From Chryseobacterium elymi (GTDB lineage: Bacteria > Bacteroidota > Bacteroidia > Flavobacteriales > Weeksellaceae), in contig NZ_QNUH01000023.1 in assembly GCF_003385495.1 (NCBI RefSeq), positions 1-54,936 on the forward strand: a stretch of DNA of 54,936 nucleotides. The letters are read 5' to 3'. The notes beneath the pieces were generated by a model, which saw nothing but the letters and a program-made list of their open reading frames with translations, made no database searches and was not told the origin of the DNA. Positions 16,896 to 25,616 of the stretch are shown here, piece after piece (positions within the stretch are counted from its first letter, which is position 1; each line of letters begins with the position of its first letter). A program made the translations under genes and the position numbers.

Positions 16896-17987
16896 TTATC
16901 CTTCGTTTTCATCCGGAAGATCTTCATCTACTCCGTTATCAACAACCATTTTTCTCGGCTGCATACGATTGCTCATCAGATCGTTATATTCGCTTCTGTT
17001 CCTGAAAATTTTAATAGCAGTAAAGATGGCTTCAGTAAAACTCTGCTCATCAGCAATGTTTTTTCCAGCAATATCGTAGGCAACTCCGTGGTCCGGAGAA
17101 GTTCTTATAAACGGAAGTCCTGCCGTATAATTTACACCTTCTTCATAGGCTAATGTTTTGAATGGGGCAAGCCCCTGATCATGGTACATGGCTAAAACAG
17201 CATCAAAACTCTTGTATTTATTAGGTTGGAAGAAACTGTCAGCAGGATAAGGTCCAAAGGCCAGTATTCCATTATCAGAAAGTTCTTTTATTGCCGGTTC
17301 TATGATCTCGATCTCTTCTTTTCCGATCACGCCTCCGTCTCCAGCATGTGGGTTCAGTCCCAATACTGCAATTTTTGGTCTCTGTATGCAAAAATCTTCA
17401 ATTAACGTCTGATTCAGAGCTCTGATCTGTTTTTTTATTTTCTCTTTGGAAATATTTTCTGCAACACTGGCAATCGGGATATGATGGGTAGAAACAGCTA
17501 CTTTCAGACCTTCTGTAACCAGGAACATCAGTCCTTTTTTACTGAATTTTTCCTCGAAATATCCTGTGTGTCCCGCATGTTTAAAGCCCATCTTTACCAT
17601 TTCATCCTTGTTGATAGGAGCAGTGACAAGCACATCAATCTCTCCTTTCATTAAGGCTTCGGTGGCCAGTTCCAGGGAATCAATAGCCATTTTGGTTGAT
17701 TCTTCTGTAGGAACACCTAATTCTACATTCACATTATCCTTGGTGAGGTTCACCATATTTAGTTTTCCTGCATGAGCCTGCGATGCTTCATTGATGTAGT
17801 TGAAATTCAGATTCAGCTTGAAAATATTTTTCTGGAAGGTAAATAACTTTCCCGAGCCAAAAATCACCGGAGTGAAAAAATCCGTAATGGTTTTGTCACT
17901 CAGGGATTTCATGATGATCTCCGGACCGATGCCGTTAAAATCACCGATTGAAATTCCTACTCGTACTTTATGGTTTTTTGGGCTCAT
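16896..17987 (-). CDS. pdxA: 4-hydroxythreonine-4-phosphate dehydrogenase
   Basis: This 363-residue protein is the NAD-dependent oxidase of the DXP-dependent pyridoxal 5'-phosphate pathway. Signature motifs are GISIGDFNGIGPEI at the start, TAPINK, the metal-site histidines in HAGHTGYFEE and LNPHAGDGG, YHDQGLAPFK, and TSPDHGVAYDIAGK near the end. Length fits the family. It is transcribed away from ribE, with a short divergent gap (17988-18035). Confidence 0.96.
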   Translation of the reverse strand: MSPKNHKVRVGISIGDFNGIGPEIIMKSLSDKTITDFFTPVIFGSGKLFTFQKNIFKLNLNFNYINEASQAHAGKLNMVNLTKDNVNVELGVPTEESTKMAIDSLELATEALMKGEIDVLVTAPINKDEMVKMGFKHAGHTGYFEEKFSKKGLMFLVTEGLKVAVSTHHIPIASVAENISKEKIKKQIRALNQTLIEDFCIQRPKIAVLGLNPHAGDGGVIGKEEIEIIEPAIKELSDNGILAFGPYPADSFFQPNKYKSFDAVLAMYHDQGLAPFKTLAYEEGVNYTAGLPFIRTSPDHGVAYDIAGKNIADEQSFTEAIFTAIKIFRNRSEYNDLMSNRMQPRKMVVDNGVDEDLPDENEG

Positions 17988-18035
17988 TTTGATTATCTTT
18001 GAAGATTATAATTTACAAATTTAGCAAAAAATAAT

Positions 18036-18620
18036 ATGTTCACAGGAATTATTGAAGCAGTTGGCGTTATTGAAAAGATTGAAGAAAAAGGAAGTAACAT
18101 AGATTTCACATTAACATGCCCTTTTACAGGCGAACTGAAAATAGACCAAAGCCTTGCTCATAACGGGTGCTGTCTTACAGTTGTTGAGATTAAGGATAAC
18201 CAATATGTGGTAACGGCAATCAATGAAACACTGGAAAAGACCAATCTTGGTAAATGGGATGTAGGAACCGTGGTAAATCTTGAGCGATGCATGAAAATGG
18301 ATGGAAGGTTAGACGGGCATATTGTTCAGGGACATGTTGACAAAACAGGTGAAGTAGCAGGAATTGAAAATAAAGACGGGAGTTATTTTATTACCATTAA
18401 ATATGAAGACGATGGTAGTTTTGTAACTGTTCCACAGGGTTCTATTACGGTGAATGGGATAAGCCTTACGGTAGCAAAAAGTGAGGATACACAATTTTCT
18501 GTAGCGATTATTCCCTATACCTGGGAGTTTACCAATATGCAGCATTTGAAAATCGGAGATAAAGTTAATTTAGAATTTGACATTATTGGTAAGTATATTG
18601 CTAGGTTAATTAAAAAATAG
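18036..18620 (+). CDS. ribE: Riboflavin synthase alpha subunit
   Basis: This 194-residue protein has two lumazine-binding repeats. The first opens with MFTGIIEAVG and has the cysteine-bearing GCCLTVVE. The second has GHVDKTGEV and GISLTVA. It dismutates two molecules of 6,7-dimethyl-8-ribityllumazine into riboflavin. A TATCTTTG -7 box lies at 17994-18001, without a clear -33. The next gene begins one base after the stop codon. Confidence 0.97.
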   Translation: MFTGIIEAVGVIEKIEEKGSNIDFTLTCPFTGELKIDQSLAHNGCCLTVVEIKDNQYVVTAINETLEKTNLGKWDVGTVVNLERCMKMDGRLDGHIVQGHVDKTGEVAGIENKDGSYFITIKYEDDGSFVTVPQGSITVNGISLTVAKSEDTQFSVAIIPYTWEFTNMQHLKIGDKVNLEFDIIGKYIARLIKK

Positions 18621-18621
18621 G

Positions 18622-20076
18622 ATGCCAGTAAGTAGATACAGAGGATACAGCTTAAGGAACCGGGTATTTTTCGGGTTCTTACTCGTATGTTTTTTAAGTG
18701 TTGTTGGTACATCACTGGTTCCCTATTTTGTTTTAAGAAATAATTCCCTGCAGCAGAGTAATATTGATATGCAGGAGAAGACTAACGCGGTGATGAGATA
18801 TCTGGATTATGCAGTCAGCCGTACCCTTGTTGAAACGGAAGATCTGCCGCAGGTTCTGGGAAATAAAATTTTTGAAATAGCAGATATCAACCAGCACGAT
18901 ATTGTGATTTATGATCTGAAGGGAAGCTACCTTCTTTCCAATAAAGATGAAAGTCTTATTGACCAGAAAACCATCCCGCTCAATATTGTCAATAAAATCC
19001 TGGCCACCGATTCCAGAGTTGATATTAAGGGCTATGACAAAACAAAAGATGCAAGGCTTACTTCATCTTATCTTCTCCTAAAAAACAATGAGCTCGAACC
19101 TATAGGGATTGTATATATTCCTTTATATCACAATGAATCTGCCTATCTTGATGTTCTTCATCAATACATTAAATATATCCTATTGGTAGATATTTTCCTG
19201 ATTCTGTTCAGTATCTGGATAAGCTGGGTAACTTCTAACAGTCTGGCAAAAAATATTACTAAATTTTCTGATATGATCACCCGTATTACATTGTTTGAAA
19301 ATGAAATGCGGCCTATCAGATATTATAAAAACGATGAGCTTAATGCATTGGCAAGAGCTTATAACAGAATGATTCTTCAGATCCAGGACCAGAAAGAAAG
19401 ACTGCGTTTCAAAGCGTCTGAAGAAGCCTGGAGGGAAATGGCAAAACAGGTAGCCCATGAGGTTAAGAACCCTCTTACCCCAATGAAGCTTACCATCCAG
19501 AATTTTGAAAGAAAATTTAATCCTGAAGACCCAAACATCCGAGAAAGGGTAAAACTGATGAGCAAAACTATGGTAGATCAAATCGATCTGATTGCTACGG
19601 TGGCCTCAGCTTTCTCAGAATTTGCAAAACTTCCTGAAAAAAATAACGAGGTCATTAATCTTAATAGCGAAGTTGAAGATATTCTGCGTGTTTTCAATGA
19701 TGACAGTATTTTTATGCACTCCAATAAATCAAATATTATGATTAATATGGACAGGATTTATCTTTCCCGGATCATAACCAATCTTGTCACCAATGCTAAG
19801 CAAGCCCAGAGTGAAGAACGGAAACTGATCATCAACGTAGATGTGGAACAGCATCAGAGAAGGGTAATGATTTCCGTACAGGACAATGGGATTGGAATTC
19901 CTGAAAATATGTATGAAAGAATATTTGAACCCAATTTCACCTCTAAAAACAGCGGTATGGGTCTTGGACTTTCTATGGTAAGAAAAATGATAGAAGATTA
20001 CAAAGGAGAAATCGCGGTAAAATCAGAAGTAGGGAAGGGGTCAACATTTACTATTACACTACCTACGAATTTATAG
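18622..20076 (+). CDS. NtrY-like sensor histidine kinase (orphan)
   Basis: This 484-residue membrane kinase has a first membrane segment at 14-36, a periplasmic sensor region at about 40-180, a second membrane segment at 184-203 and HAMP at about 204-257. The H-box has His279 in VAHEVKNPLTPMK. The ATPase has an N-box (VTNAKQAQ), G1 (DNGIGIP), an F-box (FEPNFTSK) and G2 (GMGLGLSM). The layout resembles NtrY. No response regulator is encoded nearby, so its partner is elsewhere. It is sandwiched between ribE and a tRNA methyltransferase, overlapping the latter by one base. Confidence 0.93.
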   Translation: MPVSRYRGYSLRNRVFFGFLLVCFLSVVGTSLVPYFVLRNNSLQQSNIDMQEKTNAVMRYLDYAVSRTLVETEDLPQVLGNKIFEIADINQHDIVIYDLKGSYLLSNKDESLIDQKTIPLNIVNKILATDSRVDIKGYDKTKDARLTSSYLLLKNNELEPIGIVYIPLYHNESAYLDVLHQYIKYILLVDIFLILFSIWISWVTSNSLAKNITKFSDMITRITLFENEMRPIRYYKNDELNALARAYNRMILQIQDQKERLRFKASEEAWREMAKQVAHEVKNPLTPMKLTIQNFERKFNPEDPNIRERVKLMSKTMVDQIDLIATVASAFSEFAKLPEKNNEVINLNSEVEDILRVFNDDSIFMHSNKSNIMINMDRIYLSRIITNLVTNAKQAQSEERKLIINVDVEQHQRRVMISVQDNGIGIPENMYERIFEPNFTSKNSGMGLGLSMVRKMIEDYKGEIAVKSEVGKGSTFTITLPTNL

Positions 20077-20777
20077 TGAAGCCTTTTAAATTTAAATATT
20101 TTGAAATTCAACAGTCGAAAGAGGTCTTTCGTGTAGGAACAGACGGCGTTTTGCTGGGTATTCTGGCTGATGTAAAGAGTGCTTCGGAAGTTTTGGAGAT
20201 AGGAACCGGAACCGGCCTGATTTCGTTAATGCTTGCCCAGAGAAATGATCACGCTTCTTTTCTGGGTCTTGATATCAATGCAGATGCCGCTTTGCTGACT
20301 AAAACGAATTTTGAACAATCTCCTTTTCATTCAAGGCTGAAGAATATTCATCAGGATCTTAAAACATTTGAAACAGAAAAAAAATTTGATCTGATCATTT
20401 CAAATCCTCCTTATTTCGAAGAATCCAAGTCTGATAAAGATAAAATAGCACGTCAGACTGTAGAGCTGGATTTTCAGCAGCTTGTTTCTGCTTCTGCAAA
20501 ACTTCTGTCTGATCATGGTGTTTTGTCAGTGATTATTCCTGTTGAAGCCGGAAGGATCTTTATTGAAATAGCGTTTGGAAATCATTTGTTTTTAAATCGA
20601 AAAGTTAATATTAAAGGAATTGAGAATTCAAAAACGAAAAGATTAGTTCTGGAATTTTCTTTCATAGAAAGGGCTATTGAAGAATCTGATTTTGTCATAG
20701 AAAAAAGTCCGAGACAATACTCGGACCAATATCTTGAACTCACGAAGGAGTTTCATGTCTTTAAAAGTAGAAGTTAG
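20076..20777 (+). CDS. tRNA1(Val) (adenine(37)-N6)-methyltransferase, TrmN6/YfiC-like
   Basis: This 233-residue SAM-dependent methyltransferase has FRVGTDGVLLG at the start, motif I (LEIGTGTGLISLMLAQR) and the catalytic NPPYF motif. The start is GTG at 20076, overlapping the kinase stop by one base. The stop TAG lies inside a heptamer array (20767-20801), so the last three codons are part of the repeat. Confidence 0.92.
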   Translation: MKPFKFKYFEIQQSKEVFRVGTDGVLLGILADVKSASEVLEIGTGTGLISLMLAQRNDHASFLGLDINADAALLTKTNFEQSPFHSRLKNIHQDLKTFETEKKFDLIISNPPYFEESKSDKDKIARQTVELDFQQLVSASAKLLSDHGVLSVIIPVEAGRIFIEIAFGNHLFLNRKVNIKGIENSKTKRLVLEFSFIERAIEESDFVIEKSPRQYSDQYLELTKEFHVFKSRS

Positions 20778-20801
20778 AAACTAGAGGTTAGAAGTTAGAA
20801 G
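20767..20801. repeat. Heptamer array x5 (copy B)
   Basis: Plus strand: GTAGAAG, TTAGAAA, CTAGAGG, TTAGAAG, TTAGAAG. The reverse complement gives TCTAANN-type units as in copies A and C. The array covers the stop codon of the methyltransferase gene. Confidence 0.85.
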
Positions 20802-20848
20802 GTCATATTCAGCCTGTACCTCCAATTTTCAATTCTTTATTTTATATC

Positions 20849-21559
20849 TTATTCAAATAATTCTGCAGTATCCAACACGGAAACTTTTCCGTCTTCACAT
20901 CTGATCGCTTCTCCCGGAAAATTCTGGATCATATGGTAATCATGTGTCGCCATTACTACAGCAGCACCGTTTTCAAGGGCTACCTGCTTCAGAAGCGTCA
21001 TGATTTCGTTGGATGTTTCCGGGTCAAGGTTTCCTGTAGGCTCATCCGCTAAGATAAGATCCGGATGATTCAGTAAAGCTCTTGCAATAGCAATACGTTG
21101 CTGCTCTCCACCTGAAAGTTCATGCGGCATCTTGTGCTTTTTGCTTTTCATGTTTACACTACCCAGAACTTCATTGATACGGTCTTCCATTTTTATTTTA
21201 TCGTTCCATCCTGTTGCTTCAAGGACGAATTTTAGGTTTTTCTCAACCGTTCTGTCGGAAAGCAGCTGGAAATCCTGGAATACAATCCCCAGTTTTCTTC
21301 TCAGGTTAGGAATATCAGATGGTCTCAGTTTGGCAAGTTCAAAGCCTACCACAGCTCCATGTCCTGATGCTAAAGGAATGTGTCCGTAAAGTGTTTTCAG
21401 AAGCGAGCTTTTTCCGGAACCTGTTTTTCCGATGAGGTAACAGAATCTGCCCTTTTTGATGTTAAGATTAACGTCAGAAAGAACAGTAAAGTTTTTTTGC
21501 GCAATTTTTGCGTGTTGTAAGCTTATAATATTATCTCCGGAGATATGTGTATGCGGCAT
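20849..21559 (-). CDS. ftsE: Cell division ABC transporter ATP-binding protein FtsE
   Basis: This 236-residue ABC ATPase has Walker A GKTGSGKS at 44-51, Q-loop FQDFQLLSDRTV, signature LSGGEQQRIAIARAL, Walker B LILADEPTGNLD and H-loop ATHDYHM. The FQDFQLL and DRTVEKN features are typical of FtsE. It works with the permease FtsX to switch cell-wall hydrolases during division. No ftsX lies next to it. Lipoprotein-release LolD-type ATPases are close relatives and a minor alternative. Confidence 0.88.
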   Translation of the reverse strand: MPHTHISGDNIISLQHAKIAQKNFTVLSDVNLNIKKGRFCYLIGKTGSGKSSLLKTLYGHIPLASGHGAVVGFELAKLRPSDIPNLRRKLGIVFQDFQLLSDRTVEKNLKFVLEATGWNDKIKMEDRINEVLGSVNMKSKKHKMPHELSGGEQQRIAIARALLNHPDLILADEPTGNLDPETSNEIMTLLKQVALENGAAVVMATHDYHMIQNFPGEAIRCEDGKVSVLDTAELFE

Positions 21560-21658
21560 AATTCAATTTTATAGTAGCTATTTCTAAAATATTTTTTCAG
21601 ATCTTAAAAATAGAAAAAAGAAGCTTAAAAACCCTAAACTTTAGGAAATTTTAACAAC

Positions 21659-21690
21659 AAAAAATGCCTGAAAAACTTCTTTTCAAGCAT
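21659..21690 (-). terminator. Terminator after rpmH
   Basis: The stem ATGCCTGAAAA/TTTTCAAGCAT (21664-21674 with 21680-21690) has one wobble pair. It is followed by a T-run on the minus strand. Confidence 0.75.
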
Positions 21691-21715
21691 GATCTGTATA
21701 TGATAATTCGAGATA

Positions 21716-21874
21716 TTATCTCTTAGCGCGGGCTGCACTAACAGTTAAACTCTTTCTGCCTTTAGCTCTTCTTGCTGCCAAAACTCTTCTACCATTTGGC
21801 GTAGACATTCTTTCTCTGAAACCGTGTTTGTTTCTTTTCTTTCTTTCTGATGGCTGGAATGTTCTTTTACTCAT
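21716..21874 (-). CDS. rpmH: 50S ribosomal protein L34
   Basis: This 52-residue basic protein reads MSKRTFQPSERKKRNKHGF, then RERMSTPNGRRVLAARRAKGR, the invariant L34 core. It was found by direct translation of the minus strand. It has its own consensus promoter and terminator, so it is a single-gene unit between ftsE and nrnA. It is not next to dnaA or rnpA here, as is usual for Bacteroidota. Confidence 0.97.
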   Translation of the reverse strand: MSKRTFQPSERKKRNKHGFRERMSTPNGRRVLAARRAKGRKSLTVSAARAKR

Positions 21875-21918
21875 TACTATATATTTAAATCGTAATTAAT
21901 CTATTAATTTTCAGGTTG

Positions 21919-21948
21919 CAAAGATATAGAAATTTTTAAAAGTTACAA
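21919..21948 (-). promoter_or_regulatory. Bacteroidota-type promoter of rpmH
   Basis: On the minus strand, TTG (21946-21948), a 19-base spacer and TATCTTTG (21919-21926) match the consensus closely. The leader before the ATG is about 40 bases. Confidence 0.72.
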
Positions 21949-22108
21949 ATTTTACTCATCTTTTTTTAGAAATTATTTGAAATGCTTTTTATTCCAATAT
22001 TGACAAACTGCGCCAAGAAAAGAAATTTCATGTAAAGAAATAATATTTAGCTGATTTATTTAAAAGCTCTATCTTTGAAAACTCAAATTTAAAGAAAATA
22101 AACACACG

Positions 22109-23113
22109 ATGTTTACACCAGCAGAACTTTTAGATATCAATACATTACTTACACCCGAAAATAAAATAATTATCCTTACCCACTATAATCCGGATGGTGA
22201 CGCTATAGGCTCCAGTCTGGGATTAAAGCATTATCTTGGGGCAAAGGGAATTCCGGCGGAAGTAATCGTTCCCAATGATTTTCCGAAATTTCTGAAATGG
22301 ATGCCGGAATCTAAAAAGGTGATCATCGGAGAGTATAAAAGAAAATATGCATTTGATCTGATTAGTGGTGCAGACGTGATTTTCTGTCTTGATTTTAATT
22401 CTGCTTCAAGAATAGGATTATTAGGTGAATGGCTGAGCAAATCTACAGCTAAGAAGATTCTCATCGATCATCATCAGCAGCCGGAGAATTTTGATTTTGT
22501 GTATTCCGATACGGTAATTCCTGCCACTTCACAGATGATCTATCATTTTATTGAAGCAATGGAAGATGAAAAGCTGGTGAATCATGATATTGCAGAATGT
22601 CTTTATACTGGGATCATGACAGATACAGGAGGTTTCCGTTTCCGTTCTACAAGCGCAACAACGCACAGGATTATTGCCAATCTGATAGAGAAAGGAGCTG
22701 ATCCTTCCGTTATAACCTCAAATACGTGGGATACCAACACGGTTTCCCGTCTTCATCTTCTTGCTCTCGTGCTGGGAAGGATAGAGGTGGTAAATGATGG
22801 CAAAGTAGCCGTACTGTCCCTCACAAGAAATGAGTTAAAGGAATTTGGTTTCCAGAAAGGGGATACAGAAGGTTTTGTTAACTATGGACTGAGCATTGCA
22901 GGAGTAAAAATGGCGGCCTTTTTTATGGAAGACCTGTATGATGATTTTATCAAGATCTCTTTCAGAAGTAAGGATGATGTGGATGTGAACCAGTTTTCCA
23001 GAAAGTATTTCAGTGGCGGCGGACACATCAATGCAGCAGGTGGAAAATCTAACGAATCTCTCCCGGATACGATCGAAACATTCAAGAAAAGACTGGAGCA
23101 GGAGGAGCTATAA
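22109..23113 (+). CDS. nrnA: DHH-family phosphoesterase, oligoribonuclease/pAp-phosphatase NrnA-like
   Basis: This 334-residue protein has the full DHH set: THYNPDGDAIGSS, FCLDFNSASRIG, ILIDHHQQP and TGIMTDTGGFRF. The DHHA1 substrate loop FSGGGHINAAGG is near the C-terminus. NrnA enzymes degrade very short RNAs and pAp using manganese. A TATCTTTG -7 box at 22070-22077 lies 31 bases before the ATG. It is a single gene between divergent and convergent neighbours. Confidence 0.93.
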   Translation: MFTPAELLDINTLLTPENKIIILTHYNPDGDAIGSSLGLKHYLGAKGIPAEVIVPNDFPKFLKWMPESKKVIIGEYKRKYAFDLISGADVIFCLDFNSASRIGLLGEWLSKSTAKKILIDHHQQPENFDFVYSDTVIPATSQMIYHFIEAMEDEKLVNHDIAECLYTGIMTDTGGFRFRSTSATTHRIIANLIEKGADPSVITSNTWDTNTVSRLHLLALVLGRIEVVNDGKVAVLSLTRNELKEFGFQKGDTEGFVNYGLSIAGVKMAAFFMEDLYDDFIKISFRSKDDVDVNQFSRKYFSGGGHINAAGGKSNESLPDTIETFKKRLEQEEL

Positions 23114-23182
23114 GGAAAAGGATTGTATGAGAATACAGGACTGATTTTCGGTCAGTAAACTTATGAACTAAACTTTCAACGC

Positions 23183-23992
23183 TTACACTCCGGTACTTGA
23201 ATCTTTAGTATATCCTTTGCTTTCAAGCTCTTGACAGGTGTACTCGTACACTTCCTGAAACATAATATCAAGATTTTTCTTACTGAATAAGCTGAATTTC
23301 GTCATTTTAGGCGGATCTAAAAAAATGTTGCAGGACTTTGCTTTGGAGTAGACTGATTTTGCAATCGCTAAATGGAGAATACGGTCGAATTCCTTCATCA
23401 GGCTCATTTTCTTTAATCCATCATAGCTTATTGAATTGACATGTGAGGCAATTAAAAAATCGCATTTGTCGATAATAGGTTCTATGGGAAGATTATCTAA
23501 AACACCTCCATCAACATATATTTTTTCACCTATTTTCACAGGAGGCAAAATGAACGGAACGCTTGATGAGGCCAAGAGCGGTCCGAAAAGCTCACCTTCC
23601 GAAAAAAAATCTACAATTCCGTGGGTCATTTCTGTAGCAGTAACGTAAACAGGAATTTTTAAGATCTTAAAATCATTCTCGGGAAAATGATCATTAAAAA
23701 GTTTTATTATGAAATTTGAGCTGAAAATACCGTTTTTAGAAAGTTTCAGGTAGGATCTTGAAAAGAACGTCGTTTGTTTTACAATATCCATCATTTCATC
23801 CGGTGACTTCCCGAAGGAATAAAATGCTCCCACAATAGAGCCGGCACTGGTTCCCGAAATGATATGCGGTTTCAGATTATATTCTTCCAGCGCTTTCAGT
23901 ACTGCGATATGGGCAATTCCACGCATACCCCCACCGGAAAGCGTAAGGCCGATGACCGGCGGTTTCTTTTTTTTGAACGAGAATAGACCCAT
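23183..23992 (-). CDS. Patatin-like phospholipase
   Basis: This 269-residue protein has the patatin hallmarks: oxyanion loop SGGGMRG (19-25), nucleophile elbow GTSAGS with Ser49, and dyad Asp161 in VDGGVLDN. It has no signal peptide, so it is a cytoplasmic or membrane-associated lipid acyl hydrolase of the RssA/YchK type. It is followed on the same strand by an exbD-type gene cluster only distantly, with no obvious operon. Confidence 0.93.
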   Translation of the reverse strand: MGLFSFKKKKPPVIGLTLSGGGMRGIAHIAVLKALEEYNLKPHIISGTSAGSIVGAFYSFGKSPDEMMDIVKQTTFFSRSYLKLSKNGIFSSNFIIKLFNDHFPENDFKILKIPVYVTATEMTHGIVDFFSEGELFGPLLASSSVPFILPPVKIGEKIYVDGGVLDNLPIEPIIDKCDFLIASHVNSISYDGLKKMSLMKEFDRILHLAIAKSVYSKAKSCNIFLDPPKMTKFSLFSKKNLDIMFQEVYEYTCQELESKGYTKDSSTGV

Positions 23993-24063
23993 TGAAATAA
24001 TTATTCCTTACTAAGATACAAGAAATTTTGAATATATACCGGCTAAGGAGTCATTGCCTGTAT

Positions 24064-24846
24064 TTACAGGACTAATTTCTTGGGAAGGTTGTGAAGAAGT
24101 TCTGTGTTGATAATTTCCGCGCAGATGCTAGGCCTTTCCCAGTGCCCGTTGTGCCCGCAGTCCAGGATATAAGATTTTATATTGGTTCTGTCCGGTAGAT
24201 GTTTGATCATTATATCTGTTTTTACGGCATTATCATGTTTTCCTGCCAATACTAAAATTTTCGCTTCCAGGCTTTCCATGATATGTTTTTTGTCCGTTCT
24301 TTCCACCATGCCTTTTACGCAGGCAAGAGCTCCGATATTATTTGTAGAAAGTGCGGTCTCAAGCGCGGTTTCAATTTTACCTTCCAAAACATCTCTTTCA
24401 TTAGAATTGAAAAGATTCGGAATTCCTGCCCGCACGTAATGGGCAAAAGCATCTTTGATGATCCTGTAGCTTTTTATCCGTTGCTGTTTTTTCTCTTCAT
24501 CGTCAGGGAAATAGGTGGAAAAGAATAGGGTAAGACTTTTAAGAGTTTCAGGATACTTTTCTGCAAAAGCCAGAGAAGTGTATCCTCCCATGGAATGTCC
24601 CAAAAGATGTACTTTATCCAGCTTCTCCTGGTCTAAAACTTTTTTCACCTCATCAGCCATCAGTTCCATGGTGTGAACCTCAGCTAAAATATCAGACTGA
24701 CCGTGGCCAGGAAGATCGATCTTCAATAGTGAAAATTGATCGGAAAGGTGAGGTTCCATATCGCTCCAGATGGAAAGGTTTTCCATAAAGCCGTGAAGCA
24801 GTATTAAAGTTTCTTTTCCGTTTCCTTTTCTTTCAAAATTCAGCAT
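24064..24846 (-). CDS. Alpha/beta-fold hydrolase
   Basis: This 260-residue single-domain hydrolase has LLHGFMENLSIW (oxyanion region), nucleophile elbow GHSMGG with Ser85, a likely acid in VLAGKHDNAVK and the catalytic histidine in CGHNGHWERP. It belongs to the large esterase/BioH-MenH-like group and no substrate can be named. A -7-like TAAATTTG lies at 24864-24871, 18 bases before the ATG. Confidence 0.92.
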   Translation of the reverse strand: MLNFERKGNGKETLILLHGFMENLSIWSDMEPHLSDQFSLLKIDLPGHGQSDILAEVHTMELMADEVKKVLDQEKLDKVHLLGHSMGGYTSLAFAEKYPETLKSLTLFFSTYFPDDEEKKQQRIKSYRIIKDAFAHYVRAGIPNLFNSNERDVLEGKIETALETALSTNNIGALACVKGMVERTDKKHIMESLEAKILVLAGKHDNAVKTDIMIKHLPDRTNIKSYILDCGHNGHWERPSICAEIINTELLHNLPKKLVL

Positions 24847-24874
24847 AATCTTAGTTGTTTCTTCAAATTTAAAT

Positions 24875-24899
24875 AAAAAAGAGCATTGTAAAAATGCTC
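24875..24899 (-). terminator. Terminator after the orphan exbD gene
   Basis: The stem GAGCATT/AATGCTC (24881-24887 with 24893-24899) is followed by six T on the minus strand. It lies 8 bases past the stop codon. Confidence 0.8.
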
Positions 24900-24906
24900 C
24901 TTTGTA

Positions 24907-25422
24907 TTATCTGATTAATTCAGTATAAATTTTCTCTTCCCATGGTTTTATATCTGTGATCCCGTATCTTTCTTTTTTAGAGATTGCGATATTGTCCAGT
25001 ACATCCACAAAGTTTTTATAATTGGCATCATCGGTTGGTTTTACAATGACTGTAAAGTTCTCCGGCACCGGAGCGTTTTTATAAGCCTCAGAGATGATCT
25101 TAGAAATTTTCACCCCGCTGAAATCTGTTTCTTTCAAATTTCCGGCATTCAGATCTTTCTCGTTACTCTGGTGGTAAAATACCCTGTTGTCTTTTCCGAG
25201 AATAAAGGTAACTTGATTTTTTTGGTCAACAACAGGTCCTGTAGGGGGATTGCCTTTTGCCGGAAGTCCCAGATCCATCACATTGGGTTTTGTAAAATTG
25301 GTAGTGAACATAAAGAATGTGATCAGTAAAAATCCCAGATCCACCATTGGAGTCATGTCTACCAGGATTAATTTTTTCTTTTGCTTGCCTCCCTGCTTGT
25401 CTTGTGCAATTACTTCAGCCAT
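24907..25422 (-). CDS. ExbD/TolR-family protein (orphan paralogue)
   Basis: This 171-residue protein has a cytoplasmic basic N-terminus and one membrane segment carrying VDMTPMVDLGFLLITFFMFTT, which includes the proton-path aspartate, followed by a periplasmic domain. It is very close to the exbD at 50049-50621: both share the MTPMVDLGF segment, NVMDLGLPAK, VIVKPTDDA/VIIKPTDDA and NFVDVLDNIAI/NFVDILDEMAI. No exbB/tolQ partner lies here. It may pair with the tolQ at 48503 or act in an alternative TonB or gliding-type complex. Confidence 0.9.
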   Translation of the reverse strand: MAEVIAQDKQGGKQKKKLILVDMTPMVDLGFLLITFFMFTTNFTKPNVMDLGLPAKGNPPTGPVVDQKNQVTFILGKDNRVFYHQSNEKDLNAGNLKETDFSGVKISKIISEAYKNAPVPENFTVIVKPTDDANYKNFVDVLDNIAISKKERYGITDIKPWEEKIYTELIR

Positions 25423-25558
25423 AATTAATATTTTAAATGTTAAACGGTTTTTGGTGAAAATAAAGTGTTGATACTTATTTGGAGGAATCTATACAAAGTT
25501 TATACCTAAAATTAATAAATGGTAAGAAAATTTTAAATTTATAAAATGTTTGACATAG

Positions 25559-25593
25559 AAAAGCCTTATGGGGTTTTATATTCGCAAGGCTTT
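25559..25593 (-). terminator. Possible terminator after the T9SS-sorted protein gene
   Basis: The stem AAAGCCTT/AAGGCTTT (25560-25567 with 25586-25593) lies 24 bases past the stop on the minus strand. The loop is 18 bases and the T-run is short, so it is weaker than its neighbours. Confidence 0.5.
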
Positions 25594-25616
25594 ATGAGTT
25601 TTTAAGAGGGTGATTA

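Noticed and set aside
23114..23182. Terminator-like ACTGA/TCAGT pair between nrnA and the patatin gene
   Set aside because: The 5-bp stem has no T-run; too weak to call.
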